Source: an uncultured Clostridia bacterium
Lineage (GTDB): Bacteria; Bacillota; Clostridia; Christensenellales; Aristaeellaceae
NCBI GenBank assembly: GCA_947631405.1
Contig: CANRLC010000017.1
Span: 1-41,973 of the forward strand
DNA length: 41,973 bases
Direction of reading: 5' to 3'
Shown: in pieces, positions 16,521 to 25,655 of the stretch
How the letters are laid out: every line of letters starts with the position of its first letter
Numbering within the stretch: the first letter of the stretch is position 1
Made by a program: the position numbers and the translations under genes
Notes under the pieces: generated by a model
Seen by the model: the letters and a program-made list of their open reading frames with translations, nothing else
What the model was told of the DNA's origin: nothing
The model's database searches: none

Positions 16521-17270
16521 ATGCCGAAGCTGGAGGCTTACGACAAGAGCCTGCCCTATTCCTACGCGCCGGGCCTGTTCCCGGCCACGGAGTGCCTGCG
16601 CAACGCGCCGGAGCGCTGCCTGCGCCTGCTGCTGCACAGCCGGAGCGCCGAAAGCGAGGGCGCGGCCGGCCTGCGCGCGGCGGCGGAGCTTGCGGGCGTG
16701 CGCGCGGAGACCGCCGACCGGGTTCTCGCGCGCATCTCGGGCAAGGAAAACTGCTTCGCCGCGATGGTCTACCGCAAGGAGGAGGGCGCGTTCGACGAGA
16801 CGTCGCCGCATCTGGTGCTACACCATCCCGGCGACGCGGGCAATCTGGGCACGATGCTGCGCACGGCGCTGGGCTTCGGCTTCCTCAACGTGGCGATCAT
16901 CCGCCCGGCGGTCGATTCGGACGACCCCCGCGTGACGCGCGCGTCGATGGGCGCGGCGTTCTCGCTGCATGTGCGCCACTTCGCGAGCTTTGAGGAGTAC
17001 GAGCGCGCGTGCCCGGGCAGGCGGCTCTATCCCTTTATGCTGACCGGCTCCGTGACGCTCGCGCAGGCGGCGGCGCAGGCGCAGATGCCGCTTTCGCTCG
17101 TGATGGGCAACGAGGCGACCGGGCTGCCGGAGGAATTCGCGCGCAAGGGCGTGCCCACGCGCATCCCGCACAGCGGCCGCATCGACTCGCTCAACCTCGC
17201 CGTCGCGGCGGGCATCGGCATGCACGCGTTCGCATCCGCCCTGCGGGAGCGGGCGCAAGAGCAGATATAA
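16521..17270 (+). CDS. SpoU/TrmH-family RNA 2'-O-methyltransferase
   Basis: It transfers a methyl group from S-adenosylmethionine to a ribose 2'-hydroxyl of tRNA or rRNA. The 249-residue protein has the three SPOUT knot motifs: NLGTMLRTALGFGF (about 109-122), LVMGNEATGLPEEF (about 194-207) and IPHSGRIDSLNLAVAAGIGMH near the C-terminus. The N-terminal 85 residues form a small, family-specific RNA-binding part. GGAGGAGG directly precedes the ATG. It is first in an operon with plsX and acpP. Whether it is RlmB-like (23S rRNA G2251) or acts on tRNA cannot be told from sequence. Confidence 0.88.
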   Translation: MPKLEAYDKSLPYSYAPGLFPATECLRNAPERCLRLLLHSRSAESEGAAGLRAAAELAGVRAETADRVLARISGKENCFAAMVYRKEEGAFDETSPHLVLHHPGDAGNLGTMLRTALGFGFLNVAIIRPAVDSDDPRVTRASMGAAFSLHVRHFASFEEYERACPGRRLYPFMLTGSVTLAQAAAQAQMPLSLVMGNEATGLPEEFARKGVPTRIPHSGRIDSLNLAVAAGIGMHAFASALRERAQEQI

Positions 17271-17310
17271 AGAAACGACCGATCATCAAGCGCAGGACGG
17301 AGGACAGCCT

Positions 17311-18366
17311 ATGAAGATCATCGTGGATGCGATGGGCGGCGACTTTGCGCCCAAGGTCAATGTGGACGGCGCGATCGACGCGCTGCGCGAGTTTGCGGAC
17401 GTGGAGATCGCGCTGGCCGGCCCGCAGGCGCTCGTCGAGGAGACGATCGACGCCTACGCCGACAAACAGGCGCTCGCTTCCGTGCGGGATCGCCTGAGCG
17501 TCGTGGACGCGCCGGAGGTCATCTCCCCGGAGGAGCATCCCGTGATGGCGCTGCGCCGCAAGAAGAATTCGACCTTCTGCGTGGGCATGGACATCGTGCG
17601 CCGCAAGGAGGCGCAGGCGTTCGTATCCGCCGGCTCCACGGGCGCGCTGATGGCCGGGGCGATGTTCAAAATCGGCCGCATCAAGGGCGTGGCGCGGCCG
17701 GCGCTGGCGACGCTGCTGCCCGTGCCAAACCGCCCCATGCTGCTGGTGGACGCGGGCGCGAACGTCGATTGCAAGCCGGAGTGGATCGCGCAGTTCGCGC
17801 TGATGGGCAGCGCCTACATGCGCCGGGTGATGGACGTCGCCGACCCGCAGGTCGGGCTGGTCAACATCGGCGCGGAGGCCGCCAAGGGCAACGAGCAGGC
17901 GCAGAAGACCTACGAGCTGATGGCGAGGCCCGGCCAGCCGTTCTCCTTCTGCGGGAACATCGAGGCGCGCGACACGCTCGCGGGCAAGTGCGACGTGCTG
18001 GCGGCGGACGGCTTCGTGGGCAACGTGGTCTTAAAGAACACCGAGGGCGTGATCTCCGCGCTCTTCGGCATGCTGAAAGGCGGGCTGATGGCCTCGACCA
18101 AGGGCAAGGTCGCCGCGCTGCTGGCCAAGGACACCTTCCGCAGCCTCAAGCGCAGCTTCGATTCCACCGAGGTCGGCGGCGCGCCGCTGCTCGGCGTGGA
18201 GGGCGCGGTCATCAAGGCGCACGGCAACTCGAACGCCCGCGCGATCTTCTGCGCCATCCGGCAGGCGAAGCGCGTCGTGGACGGCGGCCTCGTGGACGTC
18301 ATCCGCGAGGAGGTCGCCCGGCTGGCCGCGAGCGACGCCGCGCAGGCCGGTCAGGAAAACGCGTAA
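17311..18366 (+). CDS. plsX: Phosphate acyltransferase PlsX
   Basis: PlsX makes acyl-phosphate from acyl-ACP, the first step of phospholipid synthesis in Gram-positive bacteria, and acts at the membrane surface. The 351 residues match the family length. MKIIVDAMGGDFAPK at the start, EHPVMALRRKKNSTFCVG, FVSAGSTGALMAG, LVDAGANVDCKPEWI and NIGAEAAKGNEQ are characteristic, as is ADGFVGNVVLKNTEG. GGAGGA precedes the ATG. The next gene encodes acyl carrier protein, its partner. The C-terminal 20 residues are Ala-rich and not conserved. The fapR and rpmF genes that often flank plsX are absent here. Confidence 0.96.
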   Translation: MKIIVDAMGGDFAPKVNVDGAIDALREFADVEIALAGPQALVEETIDAYADKQALASVRDRLSVVDAPEVISPEEHPVMALRRKKNSTFCVGMDIVRRKEAQAFVSAGSTGALMAGAMFKIGRIKGVARPALATLLPVPNRPMLLVDAGANVDCKPEWIAQFALMGSAYMRRVMDVADPQVGLVNIGAEAAKGNEQAQKTYELMARPGQPFSFCGNIEARDTLAGKCDVLAADGFVGNVVLKNTEGVISALFGMLKGGLMASTKGKVAALLAKDTFRSLKRSFDSTEVGGAPLLGVEGAVIKAHGNSNARAIFCAIRQAKRVVDGGLVDVIREEVARLAASDAAQAGQENA

Positions 18367-18404
18367 CCCGTTTCCATCGACGATTTGAATAGGAGGAACA
18401 CCGC

Positions 18405-18632
18405 ATGGTACTGGAAAAGCTGACCGATATGGTCGCCGAGCAGCTCGGCGTCGCGAAGGACGAGGTGAAGCCGGAGAGCCGCCTCAAGGAGGATCTTCAG
18501 GCCGACAGCGCGTCGGTGATGATGCTGGTGATGGACGTGGAGTCCGAGTTTGGCATCGAGGTCGAGGACGACGCGATCGAGAAGGTCAAGACTGTGGCGG
18601 ACATGGTTCGCTACATCGAGGAAAAGATGTGA
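18405..18632 (+). CDS. acpP: Acyl carrier protein
   Basis: A 75-residue four-helix carrier for growing fatty acyl chains, attached to 4'-phosphopantetheine on Ser35 in the block LQADSASVMMLVMDVESEFGIEV. The usual DSL at the attachment site is DSA here; the serine and the preceding Asp are kept, so modification by AcpS should still be possible. The family pattern DxxxxLxxDLxAD and the acidic helix II (DVESEFGIEVEDDA) are intact. An AGGAGG site precedes the ATG. It lies between plsX and rnc, the standard order in Firmicutes, and supplies the acyl-ACP used by PlsX. Confidence 0.95.
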   Translation: MVLEKLTDMVAEQLGVAKDEVKPESRLKEDLQADSASVMMLVMDVESEFGIEVEDDAIEKVKTVADMVRYIEEKM

Positions 18633-18660
18633 GCGATGCGCGGCATCACCCGTTAAGGAA

Positions 18661-18690
18661 GCCTTTTCTCCCCCACAGGGGAGAAAAGGC
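18661..18690 (+). promoter_or_regulatory. Perfect hairpin between acpP and rnc
   Basis: A 13-bp perfect stem (GCCTTTTCTCCCC / GGGGAGAAAAGGC) with a CACA loop. No T run follows, so it is not a good terminator. It lies 30 bases before the rnc start codon and would be part of the rnc leader RNA. It may be a processing or stability site; autoregulatory cleavage by RNase III is possible (see findings). Confidence 0.65.
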
Positions 18691-18720
18691 GATCCCATTC
18701 TTTCGATCATTGGAGAGAGC

Positions 18721-19392
18721 ATGAACGAACTGGAACGCGCGATCGGGTATGCCTTCGCGGACGCGAGCCTGCTCGATCTGGCGCTGACGCATCCCTCCTA
18801 CGCGCTCTCACGCCGCAGCCCGGACAACCAGCGATTGGAGTTTCTGGGCGACGCGGTGCTGGAGCTTTGCGTGAGCCGGGTGCTTTACCGCCGGTTCCCG
18901 TCGCTGCGCGAGGGCCAGCTCACCCGCCGCCGCGCGGCGCTGGTGTGCGAGGGCAGCCTCGCCCGGGCGGCGAGGCGCTTCGGTCTGGGCGCTTATTTGA
19001 AGCTTGACCGGGGCGAGGAAATCGTGGGCGGGCGGGAGAACCCGTCGATATTGGCCGACGCGATGGAGGCCGTGCTCGCCGCCGTGTATCTGGACGGCGG
19101 CATGGACGCCGCGCAGGGGCTGGTCGATCGGATGCTGGGCGATTACGAGCCGGGCGAGCAGGTGGAGCGCGACGCCAAGAGCCGGCTGCAGGAGGTCTTG
19201 CAGGGGCTGGGCGAGGACGCGCCGACCTACGAGATCGTGGCGCAGGACGGGCCGCCGCACGCGCGCGTGTTCACGGCGGTCGCGCTGCGGGCGGACGGCA
19301 CGCGGCTGGGCAGCGGACAGGGCGCGCGCAAGCAGCGCGCCGAGGAGGCCGCCGCCGCGATGGCGCTGCGCGCGCTGGGCGAAGAGGCGTAA
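18721..19392 (+). CDS. rnc: Ribonuclease III
   Basis: It cuts double-stranded RNA in rRNA processing and mRNA turnover. The 223-residue protein starts at the ATG 18721 behind GGAGAG; a longer in-frame reading overlaps acpP and is rejected. The signature NQRLEFLGDAVLELCVS (about 35-51) and the second acidic block LADAMEAVLAAVYLDGG (about 113-129) provide the catalytic Glu and Asp residues. A double-stranded RNA-binding domain fills about 150-222 (DAKSRLQEVLQ, PTYEIVAQDGP, GSGQGARKQRAEEAAAAMAL). It precedes smc, a common arrangement in Firmicutes. Confidence 0.96.
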   Translation: MNELERAIGYAFADASLLDLALTHPSYALSRRSPDNQRLEFLGDAVLELCVSRVLYRRFPSLREGQLTRRRAALVCEGSLARAARRFGLGAYLKLDRGEEIVGGRENPSILADAMEAVLAAVYLDGGMDAAQGLVDRMLGDYEPGEQVERDAKSRLQEVLQGLGEDAPTYEIVAQDGPPHARVFTAVALRADGTRLGSGQGARKQRAEEAAAAMALRALGEEA

Positions 19393-19442
19393 GCGCAACA
19401 CACAAAACGCCGGGCATCCGGCGGGGGAAAGGGGTCGCGCAG

Positions 19443-22400
19443 GTGCGGCTAAAGAGGCTGGAAATCTACGGGTTTAAGTCCTTCGCGGACAGGACGGTCG
19501 TCGTCTTCGACGAGGGCATCACGGGCATCGTCGGCCCGAACGGGAGCGGCAAGTCGAACCTGTCCGACGCGGTGCGCTGGGTGCTCGGCGAGCAGAGCGC
19601 CAAGGCGCTGCGCGGCGGAAGGATGGAGGACGTCATCTTCGGCGGCACGCAGAACCGCAGACGCCTTGGCTACTGCGAGGTGTCGCTCGTGCTGGACAAC
19701 GAGGATCACGCGCTGCCCGTGGACTTTTCGGAGGTCATGATCACCCGCCGCGCCTACCGCAGCGGCGAGGGCGAATACTACATCAACAAGGCGGCCTGCC
19801 GCCTGCGCGACATCGTGGAGCTTTTCCGCGACACCGGCGTGGGCAAGGAGGGCTACTCGATCATCGGGCAGGGGCGCATCGACGAGATCCTCTCGCTCAA
19901 GAGCGAGGACAGGCGCGGCATCTTCGAGGAGGCCGCGGGCATCGTCAAATACCGCACCCGCAAGGAGGAGAGCGAAAAGCGCCTCGCCGCCACGCGGGAC
20001 AACCTCTCGCGCGTCGAGGACATCATCTCCGAACTGGAATCTCAACTGGAGCCGCTGGCCGCCGCCAGCGAGACGGCGCGCCGCTACCTCGCCCTGCGCG
20101 AGGAGCTGCGCGGCTTGGAGTGCTCCTCCTTTGTGCTGCGCAGCGACCGCGCACAGGCGCGCATCCGCGAGGCGGAGGCGCTGCTGGAGGGATTGCGCGA
20201 CGCCATCGCACAGGAGGAGGCGCGCCTTGGAGAGCTGAGCGCCGAGCGCGACGCGGCCAGCGCCGCCGCGATGGAATGGGAGGCGCAGGTCTCCGCCGCG
20301 CACGAGGCCGTGCTCTCGCACACGCGCGAGAGCGAGGCCCGCGAGGGCGAGCTGGGCGTGCTGCGCGCCGAGATCGCGCGCATGGAGAAGGACGTGATCG
20401 CCCTCTCGCAGGACGAGGACGTCAAGCGCGCGCGTGGCGAGGCGCTCGAGGGCGAGCTGGAAAAGAACGCGCAGGAAGCGCTCGATTGCCGCACCGCGCT
20501 GATCGTGCTCCAGCGCGAGATCGGCGAGCGGGAGGCGGAGCTTGCGCGCGCGCAGGCCGAGGCCGCCGAGGCCGAGGAGGCGCTGGAGGCGCATAAGAGC
20601 GCGATCATCGAGGCGATGAACCGCCTGAGCGACGTGCGCACCAGCGAGGCGCGCCTGTCCACGATGCGCAAAGAATTGGAGCGCCGGGGCGAGGAGGCCG
20701 CCGCGCAGCGGGAGGAACTGACCCTCGCCGCCGGGCGGCTGGACGCGCAGCTCGCCGCCGCGCGCGAGGAGCAATCGCAGGCGGAGGCCGCGCAGGCCGA
20801 GCGCGAGCGGGATTGCTCCGCGATCGACGCGCAGGCGCAGGAGGCGGCGCAGGCCATCGCGCGCGATCAGGGCGAGCTGTCCCGCGCAAACGGCGAGCGT
20901 CAGGCGGCGGCGAGCCGCCTGCGCGTGCTGCGCGAGATGGAGCGCGACTACGCCGGCTATCAGCAGGCGGTCAAGCAGGTGCTGCTGCACGCGCGCGGGA
21001 ACGCGGGCGTACACGGCGTCGTCGCCACGCTGATGCGCGTGCCCAAGGAATACGAGCGCGCGATCGAGGCGGTGCTGGGCGGCGCGCTGCAAAACGTGGT
21101 CACCAGCGACGAATACGTCGCGCGGGATATGATCGCCTATCTTCGGGAAAACAAGCTGGGCCGGGCGACGTTCCTGCCGCTGACGACGATCGGCGGGCGC
21201 ACGCTGGACGCGCGGGAGCGCGAGCTGCTCAAAATGCCGGGCTGCGTCGGGCTGGCCAGCGAGCTGGTCGGCTTTGACGAGACCTATCGCGGCATCGTCG
21301 AAAACCTGCTCGGGCGCACGGTGATCGCCGAGAACCTCGACGCGGGCATCGAGATCATGCGCAGGGGACGCCACGCGTTCCGTCTGGTGACGCTGGAGGG
21401 CGACGTCATGCACTCCGGCGGCTCGATGACGGGCGGCAGCTCCGCCTCGCGCATGACGAGCCTGCTCTCGCGCGAGCGCGAGATCAAGGAGCACGAGGCG
21501 TTGCTGCGCGAGCTGGACGCGCGCGTACAGGCGCTGGGCGAGCGCATCGCGCGGCAGGAGGCCGAGCGGCAGGAGATCAAGCAGCGGCGCGCGCAGGCGT
21601 TCGAGGCGCTGCGGCAGGCGCAGATCGACGTGTCCATCGCCGCCGAGCGCGCGCGCACAACGGCGCAGGCGCGAGAGGAGCACGCCGCGCAGGAGGAGCG
21701 CTGCGACCTGCTCCGCGCGCAGATCGAAGAAAACCTTTCGCAGATCGACGCGCAGCTCGCAGGCGCGCGCAGCACGCAGGCGGGCGAGGAGCGCGAGAGC
21801 GACGAGATGAACCGCCGCACGGGCGAACTGAGCGACGCGCTCTTCGAGCGCCGCGAGGCGCTGGACGCGCTGCGCGAGCGCGTGCAGTCGATGCGCGTGA
21901 CGCTGGCGGCGCGCGAGCGCGACGCGAACGCGCTCTCCGTGGACGGCGCGCGCATGCGCAAGGAGCGCGAGCAGCTCGCCGCGCAGCTGGGCGAGGCGCA
22001 GGCCTCGCGCGAGCGGCTGACGCTCGAGCACCAGCGCGCGATGGAGCGGCTCTCGCAGGACGAGGCGCAGCGCGACGCGTGCGGGGAGCGCCTTGCGCAG
22101 GCGCAGGGCGAATTGGCCCGGGCGCAGGCGGCGCGCGGCGAAAAGCAGGAGCGCGCGGCGGCGCTCACCCACGAGGTGGACGCGCTGCGCGAGACGCTCT
22201 CGCAGGACGCCGACCGCCAGCACAAGGCGGAGCTTGTCCTCAGCCGCACGCAGGGAGAACTGGCGCAGATGCAGCAGCGCATCTGGGAGGAATACGAGCT
22301 GACCTACGAGGGCGCGAAGGCGTACCTGACGGAGGGCTACGACGCCTCGGCGGGCGACAGGCGCACCGGCGAGATCCGCCGCGAGATCCGCGCGATGGGG

Positions 22401-23012
22401 CCGGTCAACGTGACGGCGGTGGAGGATTACCGCGCCTGCCGCGAGCGCTACGACGAGCTGACCGGGCAGCGGGACGATCTCGTGCGCGCGCAGGAGGATC
22501 TGCAAGGCGTCATCGAGTCGCTGCAAAGGCAGATGGAGCGGCAGTTTAAGGAAAACTTCGCGCTCATGCAGCGCTACTTCGGCGAGACGTTCACCCGCCT
22601 CTTCGGCGGCGGGCAGGCGGAATTGCGCCTGCTGGACGAGCGCGACGTGCTCGGCTGCGGCATCGAGATCGTGGCGCAGCCGCCGGGAAAGAAATTGCAG
22701 CTGCTCTCGCTGCTCTCCGGCGGCGAGCGCGCGCTGACGGCGATCGCCATCCTGTTCGCCATCCTGCGCCTCAAGCCCACGCCGTTCTGCTTCCTCGACG
22801 AGATCGAGGCAGCGCTGGACGACGGCAACATCTCCACCTTCGCCGAGTACCTGCGCGACTTCTCGCGCGATACGCAGTTCGTGGTGGTGACGCACCGCAA
22901 GGGCACGATGGAGCGCTGCGACGGCCTCTACGGCGTGGCGATGGAGGAAAAGGGCGTCTCGCGCATGCTCTCCGTGGAGCTGAAGGACGTGGACGAAGCT
23001 GCGCTGGCATAA
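19443..23012 (+). CDS. smc: Chromosome segregation protein SMC
   Basis: The 1,189-residue ATPase of the bacterial condensin, which folds and segregates the chromosome with ScpA and ScpB. The Walker A motif GPNGSGKSN is at residues 32-40 and the ABC signature LSGGERALTAIAI with Walker B FCFLDEIEAALDD near the C-terminus (about 1095-1130). Two long coiled coils, very rich in Glu, Arg, Ala and Gln, flank the hinge (about 510-665, VHGVVATLMRVPKEYERAIEAVLGGALQNVV and on, containing GGSMTGGS). The start is a GTG at 19443 behind GGGGGAAAGGGG. The high GC of the coiled coil creates long antisense open frames that are not genes. Confidence 0.97.
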   Translation: MRLKRLEIYGFKSFADRTVVVFDEGITGIVGPNGSGKSNLSDAVRWVLGEQSAKALRGGRMEDVIFGGTQNRRRLGYCEVSLVLDNEDHALPVDFSEVMITRRAYRSGEGEYYINKAACRLRDIVELFRDTGVGKEGYSIIGQGRIDEILSLKSEDRRGIFEEAAGIVKYRTRKEESEKRLAATRDNLSRVEDIISELESQLEPLAAASETARRYLALREELRGLECSSFVLRSDRAQARIREAEALLEGLRDAIAQEEARLGELSAERDAASAAAMEWEAQVSAAHEAVLSHTRESEAREGELGVLRAEIARMEKDVIALSQDEDVKRARGEALEGELEKNAQEALDCRTALIVLQREIGEREAELARAQAEAAEAEEALEAHKSAIIEAMNRLSDVRTSEARLSTMRKELERRGEEAAAQREELTLAAGRLDAQLAAAREEQSQAEAAQAERERDCSAIDAQAQEAAQAIARDQGELSRANGERQAAASRLRVLREMERDYAGYQQAVKQVLLHARGNAGVHGVVATLMRVPKEYERAIEAVLGGALQNVVTSDEYVARDMIAYLRENKLGRATFLPLTTIGGRTLDARERELLKMPGCVGLASELVGFDETYRGIVENLLGRTVIAENLDAGIEIMRRGRHAFRLVTLEGDVMHSGGSMTGGSSASRMTSLLSREREIKEHEALLRELDARVQALGERIARQEAERQEIKQRRAQAFEALRQAQIDVSIAAERARTTAQAREEHAAQEERCDLLRAQIEENLSQIDAQLAGARSTQAGEERESDEMNRRTGELSDALFERREALDALRERVQSMRVTLAARERDANALSVDGARMRKEREQLAAQLGEAQASRERLTLEHQRAMERLSQDEAQRDACGERLAQAQGELARAQAARGEKQERAAALTHEVDALRETLSQDADRQHKAELVLSRTQGELAQMQQRIWEEYELTYEGAKAYLTEGYDASAGDRRTGEIRREIRAMGPVNVTAVEDYRACRERYDELTGQRDDLVRAQEDLQGVIESLQRQMERQFKENFALMQRYFGETFTRLFGGGQAELRLLDERDVLGCGIEIVAQPPGKKLQLLSLLSGGERALTAIAILFAILRLKPTPFCFLDEIEAALDDGNISTFAEYLRDFSRDTQFVVVTHRKGTMERCDGLYGVAMEEKGVSRMLSVELKDVDEAALA

Positions 23013-23030
23013 GCGCGGAAGGGAGAAGGC

Positions 23031-24047
23031 ATGGGCATCTTTTCATTCGGCAAAAAGGACGGCGCGCGGCGGGAGGAGCCGCGCGAGCAGACCTCGCAGA
23101 CCTCGCAAACCCCGCAGGCCGCGCCCGAGGGCGCGCCGCAGGGCGGGGAGCGCGGGCTGTTTTCACGGCTGTGGCAGGGCCTCTCGCGCACGCGCGGCAG
23201 CGTCGCAGGGCGCGTGGACGAGCTGGTCGCCGACACGCGGGTGATCGACGAGGACTTTTACGAGAGCCTCGTGGACATCCTCATCATGAGCGACATGGGC
23301 GTGAAGGTCAGCGACGAGGCGGTTTCCGAGCTGCGCGCGCGCGTACAGGCGCAGGGCGTCAAGGAGGCGGCGCGCGCGCGGGAGATCCTCAAGGACATCC
23401 TCAAGGAGCGCATGGACAGGCCGCGCAAGCCGCTCAAGTGGCCGATGGTCACGCTCGTGGTCGGCGTCAACGGCGTGGGCAAGACGACGACCATCGGCAA
23501 GCTGGCCCTGCGCTTTAAGGACGCGCGCCACAGCGTCGTGCTGGCGGCGGCGGATACGTTCCGCGCGGCGGCGGGCGAGCAGCTTTCCATCTGGGCGGAG
23601 CGCGCGCAGGTGCCCATCGTGCGCCACGCGGAGGGCGCGGATCCCGCGGCGGTCGTCTACGACGCCATCCAGAAGGCCAAGGCGCAGGAGGCCGATCTGC
23701 TGCTGGTGGACACCGCCGGGCGGCTGCACAACAAGAAGAACCTGATGGAGGAGCTGCGCAAGATCTCCCGCGTCGTCGAGCGCGAATACCCGCAGGCCGA
23801 GACGCGCACGCTGCTGGTCATCGACGCGACGACGGGGCAGAACGGCCTCGCGCAGGCGCGCGAGTTTTCGCAGGTCACCGACCTGTCGGGCATCGTGCTG
23901 ACCAAGCTGGACGGCACCGCCAAGGGCGGCATCGCCGTGGCGATCATGGAGGAACTCAACCTGCCCGTGCTCTACATCGGCGTGGGCGAGGGCATCGACG
24001 ATTTGCAGGCGTTCGACGCCGCCGCGTTCGTGGACGCGATCTTCTAA
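23031..24047 (+). CDS. ftsY: Signal recognition particle receptor FtsY
   Basis: The GTPase that receives ribosome-SRP complexes at the membrane. In its 338 residues, an N-terminal acidic and Gln/Pro-rich linker (10-40) precedes the NG domain. The P-loop GVNGVGKTTT is at 145-154, followed by AAADTFRAAAGEQL, the DTAGRLHNK switch (about 227-235) and TKLDGTAKGG. The start at 23031 lies 19 bases after the smc stop behind GGGAGAAGG. The smc-ftsY order is standard in Firmicutes; the usual following ylxM-ffh pair is not here. Confidence 0.97.
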   Translation: MGIFSFGKKDGARREEPREQTSQTSQTPQAAPEGAPQGGERGLFSRLWQGLSRTRGSVAGRVDELVADTRVIDEDFYESLVDILIMSDMGVKVSDEAVSELRARVQAQGVKEAARAREILKDILKERMDRPRKPLKWPMVTLVVGVNGVGKTTTIGKLALRFKDARHSVVLAAADTFRAAAGEQLSIWAERAQVPIVRHAEGADPAAVVYDAIQKAKAQEADLLLVDTAGRLHNKKNLMEELRKISRVVEREYPQAETRTLLVIDATTGQNGLAQAREFSQVTDLSGIVLTKLDGTAKGGIAVAIMEELNLPVLYIGVGEGIDDLQAFDAAAFVDAIF

Positions 24048-24080
24048 TCACATCCTTCAACCCGGAAAGGAGGCGCCCGC

Positions 24081-24623
24081 ATGCGCGCGCTCAAGCGGCT
24101 GCTCAATTTCATCGCGTCCAGAATGCTGCTCGTCACCGTCGTGCTGGCGCTGCTGGTCATCGCGTTCTATCTGGCGATGAACACGGCCAACATCTGGGTG
24201 CTGATCGACGACGGGCTGGACGCGCGCGCCGGCGTGGTGCTGACGGGCGAGGACGCCGACCGGCTGACGCTCTACTTCAGGCAGGAATTCCTCAGTCAGG
24301 ATCCGGTGCTTCAGGTGGGCCTGAGCGACACCTCTCCCTACCGGGATTACGAGATACGCGGCTACGATCACCGCGTGCAGATGGTCTCCGTCTGGTCGTG
24401 GCCGTGGGAGGACGTGGCGCGCGCCGAGGTGATCGAGAGCATCCCGTCCATCGACGGGACGATCCGCTCCTCCCAGCGGGAGGCCGCGCTCGCGGCGGGC
24501 GGCGAGGCGAGGCTGTCGCCGCCGCGCTGGGCGACGTCGCGCTACCGCGTGACGCTGGTGCGCACGGCGGGCCGCTGGCGCATCTCGAATTTGCAGCTCA
24601 TCGAGCAGACGGACGGGGCATGA
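24081..24623 (+). CDS. Membrane-anchored protein of unknown function
   Basis: A 180-residue protein not assigned to a named family. Residues 1-13 are basic, a strong membrane segment spans about 14-34 (MLLVTVVLALLVIAFYLAM), and the remainder should lie outside the membrane. The outer part, with a basic patch SRYRVTLVRTAGRWRISNLQLIEQ at the end, has the pattern of an NTF2-like or lumazine-fold domain, where a final strand pair of that form is common; this is only a resemblance. AAAGGAGG precedes the ATG. The stop overlaps the dusB start by ATGA, so the two are probably co-translated. Position after ftsY suggests a housekeeping envelope role but proves nothing. Confidence 0.75.
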   Translation: MRALKRLLNFIASRMLLVTVVLALLVIAFYLAMNTANIWVLIDDGLDARAGVVLTGEDADRLTLYFRQEFLSQDPVLQVGLSDTSPYRDYEIRGYDHRVQMVSVWSWPWEDVARAEVIESIPSIDGTIRSSQREAALAAGGEARLSPPRWATSRYRVTLVRTAGRWRISNLQLIEQTDGA

Positions 24624-25597
24624 GCGCGATCGACTTTTTCACGCGCGGCGCGATGCTCGCGCCGATGGCGGGCGTCACCGACGCGCCGTTTCGCGCGATC
24701 TGCCGCGAGTACGGCTGCGCGTTCACCGTGACCGAGATGGTCAGCGCGAAGGGCTACCTGCTCTCCGGCCGCACGCGCGCCGTGCGCGAGCTGCTCGCCG
24801 TCGCCCCGCAGGAGCAGGGCGCGGTCGCCCTCCAGCTCTTCGGGCACGAGAAGGACGTGATGGCCCGCGCCGCCGGCGAGCTGACGGCGGACGGCCGCTA
24901 CGCGATGCTGGACATCAACATGGGCTGCCCGGTTCACAAGGTCGTGGGCAACGGCGAGGGCAGCGCGCTGCTGCGCGACCCGGTCGCCGCGGCAGAGCTG
25001 GCGCAGGCCGTCGTGCGCGCGTCGCATGTGCCGGTGTCGGTGAAGATGCGGCTGGGCTTTGAGGAGGGCAGCCGGGCGTGCCTGCTGCTGGGGCAGCTGC
25101 TCGAGGAGAGCGGCGTCCAGTTGCTCACGCTGCACGCGCGCACGCGCAGCCAGTTTTACGAGGGCCGCGCCGACTGGGACGCCATCGCGGCGCTCAAGGC
25201 GCGCGTAAGCATCCCGGTGATCGGCAACGGCGACGTGACCTGCTATCAGGACGCGCTGGCGATGCGTGCGCAGACGGGCTGCGACGGCGTGGCCATCGGC
25301 CGGGCGGCGCAGGGCGCGCCGTGGCTCTTTGAGCAGGTGGCGCGCGCGATGCGCGGCGAGCCGCAGCGCGAGATCGGCGCGGAGGAGAAGCTTTCGGTCG
25401 TGCTGCGGCACGCCGAGGCGCTCGCGCGCCTGAAGGGCGAGGCCGTCGCCGTGCGCGAGATGCGGCGGCACGCGGTCTGCTATGTGCGCGGGCTGCGCGG
25501 CGCGGCGGCGCTTCGCAGGCGCGTGAACGGCGTGACCACGCTCGCGGAGCTGGGAAGCCTGATGGGCGAGTTCCTGCTGGGCGGCTCGACCGCATAG
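24620..25597 (+). CDS. dusB: tRNA-dihydrouridine synthase
   Basis: An FMN enzyme that reduces uridines in tRNA loops with NADPH. The 325 residues fold as a TIM barrel followed by a C-terminal helical domain. The substrate and FMN blocks are MLAPMAGVTDAPFR, LDINMGCPVHKVV with catalytic Cys103, KMRLGFEEGS, LTLHARTRSQFYEGRADW, VIGNGDV and GCDGVAIGRAAQG. The start at 24620 overlaps the preceding stop by ATGA. The name dusB is the usual one for the Firmicutes member; the exact tRNA position cannot be read from sequence. Confidence 0.93.
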   Translation: MSAIDFFTRGAMLAPMAGVTDAPFRAICREYGCAFTVTEMVSAKGYLLSGRTRAVRELLAVAPQEQGAVALQLFGHEKDVMARAAGELTADGRYAMLDINMGCPVHKVVGNGEGSALLRDPVAAAELAQAVVRASHVPVSVKMRLGFEEGSRACLLLGQLLEESGVQLLTLHARTRSQFYEGRADWDAIAALKARVSIPVIGNGDVTCYQDALAMRAQTGCDGVAIGRAAQGAPWLFEQVARAMRGEPQREIGAEEKLSVVLRHAEALARLKGEAVAVREMRRHAVCYVRGLRGAAALRRRVNGVTTLAELGSLMGEFLLGGSTA

Positions 25598-25655
25598 CGC
25601 GGCGGCGCATGGGGAAACCTAAAAACCATAAAGGACAGGATGGAGGACAAGCATC

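Noticed and set aside
19449-22895. A 1,148-residue open frame on the minus strand inside smc
   Set aside because: It is a shadow of the GC-rich coiled-coil coding sequence; smc itself is complete and recognisable. The same holds for long antisense frames across glnN, the activase, the glycosidases and the transporter genes.
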